From NCBI GenBank assembly GCA_023433655.1, contig JAEYUE010000141.1:1-11091 (forward strand): a stretch of DNA of 11,091 nucleotides. Reading direction: 5' to 3'. A program made the translations under genes and the position numbers. Position 1 is the first letter of the stretch. The number at the start of each line of letters is the position of its first letter. Positions 5,490 through 11,091 of this stretch are shown here, in pieces. This DNA comes from Pseudomonadota bacterium (lineage in GTDB: Bacteria; Pseudomonadota; Alphaproteobacteria; Caulobacterales; Caulobacteraceae). The notes under the pieces were generated by a model. That model was not told where the DNA came from and ran no database searches. It was given only the letters and a program-made list of their open reading frames with translations.

Positions 5490-6680
5490 ATGCGCACGGT
5501 GAAGATCGTGGCCGCGTCCGCCCTCATGGCGGCCGTGCTCTATGGCTGTTCCTCGAAGAGCGAGGCGCAGGCCCCGCCGGCGCCGTCCGTGACGGTCGCC
5601 GTCCCGCTGGTACAGGCGGTTCAGGACTGGGATGAGTTCACCGGCCGCTTCGAGGCGACCCAGTCGGTCGAGGTGCGCGCGCGCGTCGGGGGTTACATCC
5701 AAGGCGTCCATTTCCGCGACGGCGACTACGTCCGCCGCGGCCAGCTGCTGTTCACCCTCGACCCCCGTCCGGCCCAGACGGCGCTGGCCGCGGCCCGCGC
5801 GCAACTGTCGCAGGCCCAGGCCCAGCTGACCCTCGCCCGCGCCGAGTTCGAGCGCGCCGAGACCCTGCTCGCCTCGCAGGCCATCTCGCAGGCCGAGGCG
5901 GATACCCGCAGGGGCGCCCTGCAGACGGCCGAAGCGGCCATCGCCGCCGCCAACGCCAATGTGCGGGCGCGGCAGCTGGATCTCGAATTCACCCGGGTGA
6001 CCGCGCCGATCTCCGGCCGGGTGTCCGACCGTCGGGTCGACGCCGGCAACCTGGTCGGCGGCGGATCTTCGGCGGCCGACGTGCTGACCACCATCGTCTC
6101 CACGGCCCCGATCCACTTCGTCTTCGACGGCTCCGAAGCGCTGCTGCTCAAGTACCAGCGCCAGGCCCGGCGCGGCGCCGCCCCGATCCAGGTGCGCCTG
6201 CAGGACGAGTCCGACTACAACCGGTCGGGCACGCTCGACTTCACCGACAACGCCGTCGATACGGCCTCGGGCGTCGTCCGCCTGCGCGCGGTGATCGCCA
6301 ACGCCGACGGCTTCCTGAAGCCCGGGATGTTCGGCCAGGCGCGTCTCGCCGGGGCCGGCAGCTACCAGGCCATGCTGGTGCCGGACGCGTCCATCGCCAC
6401 CGACCAGGCCCGCCGCATCGTCTATGTCGTGGCCCGCGACGGCTCGGTGTCGCCACGGCCGGTGCAGACGGGTCCGCTCGTCGACGGCCTGCGGGTGATC
6501 CGTTCGGGCCTTCGCCCGGACGACCGGGTGATCATCAATGGCGTCCAGCGGATCCAGCAGCCCGGCATGAAGGTCCAGGCCCGGAACGGCCGCATCCAGC
6601 CGGTCGCACGGGAAACCCGGGTTCCGGTGACCTCGCCGGCTCCGGCCTCGACCGCGACCTTCGCCAACTCCGTCGGCTGA
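5490..6680 (+). CDS. RND efflux periplasmic adaptor (membrane fusion protein), lipoprotein, 396 aa
   Basis: The adaptor that joins the inner-membrane RND pump to the outer-membrane channel. The N-terminus is a lipoprotein signal with lipobox LYGC (Cys20). Domains in order: first half of the barrel/lipoyl region (VRARVGGYIQGVHFRDGDYVRRGQLLFTLDP, about 62-92); an alpha-helical hairpin of alternating Ala/Gln/Arg heptads (about 95-165); second lipoyl half (TRVTAPISGRVSDRRVDAGNLVG, 168-190); a beta-barrel domain (about 205-295, including FKPGMF-like FLKPGMFGQARL); and a membrane-proximal domain (295-370). The C-terminal 25 residues are a low-complexity tail. Length is normal for AcrA/MexE relatives. 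GGAG lies nine bases before the ATG at 5490. The stop is followed four bases later by the pump ATG, indicating co-translation. Substrates cannot be read from this protein. Confidence 0.93.
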   Translation: MRTVKIVAASALMAAVLYGCSSKSEAQAPPAPSVTVAVPLVQAVQDWDEFTGRFEATQSVEVRARVGGYIQGVHFRDGDYVRRGQLLFTLDPRPAQTALAAARAQLSQAQAQLTLARAEFERAETLLASQAISQAEADTRRGALQTAEAAIAAANANVRARQLDLEFTRVTAPISGRVSDRRVDAGNLVGGGSSAADVLTTIVSTAPIHFVFDGSEALLLKYQRQARRGAAPIQVRLQDESDYNRSGTLDFTDNAVDTASGVVRLRAVIANADGFLKPGMFGQARLAGAGSYQAMLVPDASIATDQARRIVYVVARDGSVSPRPVQTGPLVDGLRVIRSGLRPDDRVIINGVQRIQQPGMKVQARNGRIQPVARETRVPVTSPAPASTATFANSVG

Positions 6681-6684
6681 GCTC

Positions 6685-9600
6685 ATGAACATCTCCCGCT
6701 TCTTCATCGACCGGCCGATCTTCGCGGCCGTGATCTCGGTGTTCATCACGCTCCTGGGCGTGTTCGCCTACCCGCTGCTGCCGCTGTCGCAGTACCCGGA
6801 GATCGCACCGCCGACGATCGCGGTGACGGCCGTCTATCCGGGCGCCTCTGCCGAGACGATGGCCGAGACCGTGGCCGCGCCGATCGAGCAGGAGGTTAAC
6901 GGCGTCGAGCGCATGCTCTACGTCTCGTCGTCCTCGACCTCGGACGGGGTGGCGACGATCACCGTCACCTTCGAGCCGGGGACAGACCTGGATTCAGCGC
7001 AGGTGCTGGTCCAGAACCGGGTCGCCCTGGCCGAGCCGCGCCTGCCCGAGCCGGTTCGCCAGATCGGCGTGACGGTGAACAAGCAGCAACAGGATTTCCT
7101 GCTGATCGCCGGCCTGACCTCGCCGAATGCGGTGCTCAGCAATGACTACGTCGGCAACTACGCCCAGTCGATGCTGCGCGACCGGCTGCTGCGGATCGAC
7201 GGCGTCGGGGCGGTGCAGGTGTTTGGCGGCGGCAACTATTCGATGCGCGTCTGGATCGACCCGAACAAGGCCGCCGCGCGCAACCTGACGGCCCAGGAGA
7301 TCGTCGGCGCGCTGCGCGGCCAGAACAGTTCCGCCGCCGCGGGCGCGATCGGCCAGCCGCCCTTCCCCACCAACGCCGCCGCCTTCCAGCTGCCCGTCCA
7401 GGTGCAGTCGCGTCTCAGCGAGCCGGAGCAGTTCGGCGACATCGTCATCAAGACCGACGCCGACGGGCGCGTCACCCGGGTGCGGGACGTGGCGCGCGTC
7501 GAGCTGGGCGCGCAGGACTATGGCATCCGCGGCTATTTCGACGGTGAGCGCGGCGTCGGCCTGGCGATCCAGCAACAACCGGGCGCCAACGCCCTGGAGA
7601 CCGCCGAGCGGGTCATGGCCGAGATCGAGGCGGTCAAGGCCGACCTGCCGCAGGGTATGGCGATCTCCATTCCCTACAATCCGACCGAATTCGTCGCCGA
7701 GTCGGTCGAGGCGGTGCAGCACACCGTGTTCGAGGCGATGATCCTGGTGGTGCTGGTGGTCATCGTGTTCCTGCAGACCTGGCGCGCCGCCATCATCCCG
7801 ATCGTGGCCATTCCCGTGTCGCTGGTCGGCACCTTCGCCGTGCTGCTGGGTCTCGGCTATTCGATCAACTCCCTGTCTCTGTTCGGGCTTGTGCTGGCCA
7901 TCGGCATCGTGGTCGACGACGCCATCGTCGTGGTCGAGAACGTCGAGCGCTACATCCGCATGGGCCTGACCCCCAAGGAGGCGGCCTACCGGTCGATGCG
8001 CGAGGTCTCCGGCGCCCTGATCGCCATCGGCCTGGTGCTGGTGGCGGTGTTCGTCCCGACCGCCTTCGTGCCCGGCATCCCCGGCATCTTCTACCAGCAG
8101 TTCGCTGTGACCATCGCCTCGGCCTCGGTGATCTCGCTGCTGGTGTCGCTCACCCTGTCGCCCGCCATGGCCTCGGTGCTGCTGAAGCCGCATGACCTGA
8201 GCCATGCGCCGGAGCGCAAGCCGGGACTGTTGGGCTCGGCCGCATACTACGGCGGCTGGGCCGGTCGCCGGTTCAACGAAGGCTTCGACTGGCTGTCGGA
8301 CAAGTACGGCCGGCTGACCGCGCGCCTGGTGCGCGCCACGGGCCTGGTGCTGGCGATCTACGTCGGCCTTCTGGCCCTGACCGCCTGGCGGGTGGTGGAG
8401 ACGCCGACCGGCTTCATCCCGGACCAGGACCAGGGCTATCTGATCGGCGTCGTGCAGCTGCCCGCGGGCGCCTCGCTGGAGCGCACCGAGGCGGTGATGA
8501 CGCAGGCGCGGGACATCATCGAGAAGACCGAAGGCGTCGACGGCACCGTGGCCTTCGCCGGCCTCGACGGCGCGAGCTTCTCGTTCGGATCGAACGCGGC
8601 GACGATCTTCGTGCGACTCGACGAGTTCGACGAGCGCAAGACGAAGGAACAGGCGGCCGCCGCCCTGGCCGGCGCCATCACCGGCGCCACCTTCGGCATC
8701 GAGGACGCCAACATCTTCATCATCGCCCCGCCGTCCGTGCAGGGCCTCGGCAATGGCAACGGCTTCAAGATGATGGTTCAGGACCGCGGCGGCCAAGGCT
8801 ATCGCGCCCTGGAAGGCGCGACCTTCGCCATGATGGGCGCCGCGGCCCAGCAGCCCGACCGGGTGCAGCAGGTGTTCTCGCTGTACAACACCGGCTCGCC
8901 GCGCATTTCCGCGGACGTGGACCGCGACCGGGCGCTGATGATGGGCGTCCAGCCGGACGACGTGTTCGACACGCTCGGCATCTATCTGGGATCGGCCTAC
9001 ATCAACGACTTCAACTTCCTGGGCCGCACCTTCCGGGTCACGGCGCAGGCGGAGCCGGCCTATCGCGACGACGCCGCCGACATCGCCAACCTGCAGACGC
9101 GCTCTGCTTCGGGGGCGATGGTCCCGATCGGCTCGGTGGCGACGCTGAGAGACGATTCCGGCCCGTCCCGCGTGGTCCGCTACAACCTGTTCCCGTCCTC
9201 CGAGCTGCAGGGCCAGGCCGCGCCCGGGATATCGTCCGGCCAGGCGCTGGACACCATGGAGCAGCTGGCCGCGGCCACCCTGCCGCCGGGCTTCTCCTAC
9301 GAATGGACCGAACTGGCCCTGCAGGAGAAGATCTCGTCCGGCGGCACCACCCTCGTGTTCCTGATGGCGGTCGTGTTCGTCTTCCTGGTGCTGGCGGCCC
9401 AGTACGAGGCCTTCACCCTGCCGCTGGCCATCGTGCTGATCGTGCCGATGTGCGTTCTGGCGGCGATGATCGGCGTCGCCATCCGCGGGCTGGACAACAA
9501 CATCCTTGTCCAGATCGGACTGGTGGTGCTGATCGCCCTGGCGGCCAAGAACGCCATCCTGATCGTGGAGTTCGCCAGACAGGCCGAGGAGGAAGGGCTG

Positions 9601-9933
9601 AACCGCTGGGACGCCGCCGTGCGCGCCGCGCGGACCCGCCTGCGGCCGATCCTGATGACCTCCTTCGCCTTCATCTTCGGCGTCGTGCCGCTGATGCTGG
9701 CGACCGGGCCGGGGGCCGAGATGCGCCAGTCGCTGGGCACGTCCGTCTTCTCCGGCATGCTGGGGGTGACCTTCTTCGGCCTGATCTTCACGCCGGTCTT
9801 CTACGTCGTCTGCCGCTGGCTGGCCTCGAAGATGCCCGGCGGCCCGGTCAGGGAGGCCGAAATCCCGACCACCGGCGGATTGCCGCCGCACGACCAACCC
9901 GCCGCCGCCACGCCGCGGCTGGGAGACGCCTGA
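6685..9933 (+). CDS. RND multidrug efflux transporter, HAE-1 family, MexF/AcrB-like, 1082 aa
   Basis: The proton-driven inner-membrane pump of a tripartite drug efflux system; it works as a trimer that takes up amphiphilic compounds from periplasm or membrane. The start MNISRFFIDRPIFAAVISVF is the canonical HAE-1 first membrane helix. A first large periplasmic loop (about 30-345) is followed by membrane helices 2-6 (350-500). Helix 4 carries the proton-relay pair D411-D412 in GIVVDDAIVVVENVERYI. Helix 7 (about 551-571), a second periplasmic loop (about 572-885) and helices 8-12 follow. K955 (AAKNAILIVEFARQ) and T992 (ILMTSFAFIFG) match the AcrB K940/T978 relay residues, so the pump looks functional. 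The sequence resembles MexF more than AcrB by eye (FFIDRPIFAAV, LQTWRA, VPxSLVGTF, GIPGIFYQQF). The C-terminus adds a short Pro-rich tail. It overlaps the channel gene by one base (TGATG). Confidence 0.95.
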   Translation: MNISRFFIDRPIFAAVISVFITLLGVFAYPLLPLSQYPEIAPPTIAVTAVYPGASAETMAETVAAPIEQEVNGVERMLYVSSSSTSDGVATITVTFEPGTDLDSAQVLVQNRVALAEPRLPEPVRQIGVTVNKQQQDFLLIAGLTSPNAVLSNDYVGNYAQSMLRDRLLRIDGVGAVQVFGGGNYSMRVWIDPNKAAARNLTAQEIVGALRGQNSSAAAGAIGQPPFPTNAAAFQLPVQVQSRLSEPEQFGDIVIKTDADGRVTRVRDVARVELGAQDYGIRGYFDGERGVGLAIQQQPGANALETAERVMAEIEAVKADLPQGMAISIPYNPTEFVAESVEAVQHTVFEAMILVVLVVIVFLQTWRAAIIPIVAIPVSLVGTFAVLLGLGYSINSLSLFGLVLAIGIVVDDAIVVVENVERYIRMGLTPKEAAYRSMREVSGALIAIGLVLVAVFVPTAFVPGIPGIFYQQFAVTIASASVISLLVSLTLSPAMASVLLKPHDLSHAPERKPGLLGSAAYYGGWAGRRFNEGFDWLSDKYGRLTARLVRATGLVLAIYVGLLALTAWRVVETPTGFIPDQDQGYLIGVVQLPAGASLERTEAVMTQARDIIEKTEGVDGTVAFAGLDGASFSFGSNAATIFVRLDEFDERKTKEQAAAALAGAITGATFGIEDANIFIIAPPSVQGLGNGNGFKMMVQDRGGQGYRALEGATFAMMGAAAQQPDRVQQVFSLYNTGSPRISADVDRDRALMMGVQPDDVFDTLGIYLGSAYINDFNFLGRTFRVTAQAEPAYRDDAADIANLQTRSASGAMVPIGSVATLRDDSGPSRVVRYNLFPSSELQGQAAPGISSGQALDTMEQLAAATLPPGFSYEWTELALQEKISSGGTTLVFLMAVVFVFLVLAAQYEAFTLPLAIVLIVPMCVLAAMIGVAIRGLDNNILVQIGLVVLIALAAKNAILIVEFARQAEEEGLNRWDAAVRAARTRLRPILMTSFAFIFGVVPLMLATGPGAEMRQSLGTSVFSGMLGVTFFGLIFTPVFYVVCRWLASKMPGGPVREAEIPTTGGLPPHDQPAAATPRLGDA

Positions 9934-11091
9934 TGACCATCCCTCCCCACTCCCGGTTCCTGACCGCCACCGCCGGCGCCGCCCTGCTGCTGGCCTCGTG
10001 CGCGGTCGGGCCGAAGGCGCCCGACGCGACCCTCCCCCCCTCAGCGTCGGGCGCCTTCATCGGCGCCGCCACCCCCGCCGTGACGGCCGCGGCCACGCGC
10101 GACGACTGGTGGCGCCTGTACGACGACCCGGTGCTGGACGGCCTGATCGGCCAGGCCCTGGCGGAGAACAACGAGCTCGAGGCGGCCGCCGCCAACCTGC
10201 GCCGCGTCCGCGCCGCGCTCGGCGAGGCGCGCACCGCCCGCCTCCCTTCGACCACGACCTCGGCGACGGGCCAGTACGGCCGGGCCTCGGCCGCGACCGT
10301 TCCCGGCGGCAATGGCGGCCAGCCCCTGGACGAGGGCGAGACCTACGATGTGGGCCTCGACGTCGCCTATGAGATCGACCTCTTCGGCCGCGTCGGCTCG
10401 GCCATCCGCGCCGCCCGCGCCGATGCGGACGCCGCCGCCGCCGCGCTCGATGTGGTCCGCGTCTCGGTCGCGGCCGAGACGGCCCGCGCCTACGCGGACG
10501 CCTGTTCCGCCAACGCCCGCATCGAGGTCGCCGAACGCAGCATCGCTCTGCAGGGCGAGACGGCGGAGCTCACGCAACGCCTCCTCGACGCCGGCTCGGG
10601 GAATGGCCTGGATGTCGCCCGCGCCCGTTCGGCGCTGGAGAGCACCCGCGCCACCCTGCCGCCGCTGCGCGCCCTTCGCGACGGCGCCCTGTTCCGCCTC
10701 GCCACCCTGACTGGGCGGACGCCGGCGGAGGCCTCGACCGCGGCCCGCACCTGCCAGCGTCCGCCGCAGCTGTCGCAGCCGATCCCGGTCGGCGACGGCG
10801 CCAGCCTGCTGGCGCGACGTCCCGATGTGCGCCGGGCCGAACGCAATCTCGCCGCCGCCGCGGCGCGGGTGAACGTGGCCGCCGCCGACCTGTATCCGCG
10901 CATCAGCCTCGGCGGCTCGCTCGGCGCGACGGCGCTGGACGCCGGCGACCTCGGCGAAGACGCCAGCTTCCGCTTCTCGGTCGGGCCCCTGATCAGCTGG
11001 TCCTTCCCCAACGTCTTCGCGGCCCGCGCGCGCGTCGAGCAGGCCGGCGCGTCGGCCGAGGCGGCGCTGGCCACCTTCGACCAGACGGTGC
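9933..11091 (+). CDS. RND efflux outer-membrane channel, NodT/OprM-like lipoprotein (cut by the right window edge)
   Basis: The TolC-like trimeric exit duct of the same efflux system; the first 386 residues of an expected 460-490 are present. It begins with a lipoprotein signal and lipobox LASC (Cys23), then CAVGPKAPD, typical of the NodT subfamily. DDWWRLYDDPVLDGLIGQALAENNELEAAAANLRRVRAALGEAR (57-100) is the first outer-membrane-efflux repeat with its characteristic WW(R/K)LFxDPxLDxLI pattern. YDVGLDVAYEIDLFGRVGSAIRAARAD (about 138-164) matches the beta-strand/helix junction. The start of the second repeat, LLARRPDVRRAERNLAAAAARVNVAAADLYPRISLGGSLG, is the family hallmark. The ATG at 9933 shares a base with the pump stop codon, and GGGAG lies seven bases upstream, inside the pump gene. 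No frameshift or stop interrupts the part seen. Confidence 0.93.
   Translation, partial: MTIPPHSRFLTATAGAALLLASCAVGPKAPDATLPPSASGAFIGAATPAVTAAATRDDWWRLYDDPVLDGLIGQALAENNELEAAAANLRRVRAALGEARTARLPSTTTSATGQYGRASAATVPGGNGGQPLDEGETYDVGLDVAYEIDLFGRVGSAIRAARADADAAAAALDVVRVSVAAETARAYADACSANARIEVAERSIALQGETAELTQRLLDAGSGNGLDVARARSALESTRATLPPLRALRDGALFRLATLTGRTPAEASTAARTCQRPPQLSQPIPVGDGASLLARRPDVRRAERNLAAAAARVNVAAADLYPRISLGGSLGATALDAGDLGEDASFRFSVGPLISWSFPNVFAARARVEQAGASAEAALATFDQTV

Noticed and set aside
5421..6749. A 442-codon minus-strand frame opposite the adaptor gene
   Set aside because: It is a shadow frame of biased composition and would cover the efflux promoter region. The adaptor on the plus strand is unambiguous.
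6994..9897. A 967-codon open frame on the minus strand opposite the RND pump
   Set aside because: It is the complementary-frame shadow produced by strong G/C third-position bias in the pump gene. Its translation is rich in His, Gln, Gly, Arg and Asp with no recognisable domain, whereas the plus strand encodes a perfect HAE-1 pump.

Overview
This window reads as chromosomal DNA from a high-GC alphaproteobacterium, most likely Caulobacterales and possibly Brevundimonas or a relative. The reasons are the first gene, which carries the signature of the cell-cycle kinase CckA (an alphaproteobacterial regulator), the strong G/C bias at third codon positions, and the general style of the proteins. 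The genus is inference. I see no tRNA, rRNA, CRISPR array, insertion sequence or phage gene. Coding density is very high and no gap between genes exceeds about 145 bases.

Left part, all on the minus strand. Positions 1-1065 hold the first 355 residues of cckA, including two membrane segments and the phospho-acceptor His308; the rest lies beyond the left edge. The 142-base gap above it contains a strong intrinsic terminator for the next gene, a perfect GAACAT-G-ATGTTC palindrome and two GANTC (CcrM-type) sites. Next is a leucine-dehydrogenase-family amino acid dehydrogenase (1208-2308), apparently a single-gene unit. Upstream of it is a tightly packed three-gene operon: a DUF3253 protein (3958-4266), a uracil-DNA-glycosylase-like protein with four cysteines (3378-3974) and a lipoprotein alpha/beta hydrolase (2392-3381). 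The genes in this operon overlap by 17 and 4 bases.

Middle. A PaaI-like hotdog thioesterase (4317-4751) is read to the right, divergent from the DUF3253 operon. It converges, with only 3 bases between stop codons, on a TetR-family repressor gene (4755 to about 5357, minus strand).

Right part, plus strand. A tripartite RND multidrug efflux operon runs to the right edge: a lipoprotein periplasmic adaptor (5490-6680), an HAE-1/MexF-like inner-membrane pump (6685-9933) and a NodT/OprM-like outer-membrane channel cut off by the window end (9933-11091). The genes are spaced +4 and -1 bases apart, as expected for one co-translated unit. The TetR gene is divergent from this operon. The space between them holds two related inverted repeats of form GTCA-N8-TGAC, exactly 40 bases apart, one covering the likely -35 and the other the likely start point of the efflux promoter. 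This is the best-supported regulatory inference in the window: a local TetR repressor acting at two operators on the pump and probably on itself.

I did not find a clearly novel biological system. The most interesting items are the paired operators, the palindromes upstream of cckA and of the dehydrogenase, and the UDG-like/DUF3253/lipoprotein-hydrolase operon, whose joint role is unknown.
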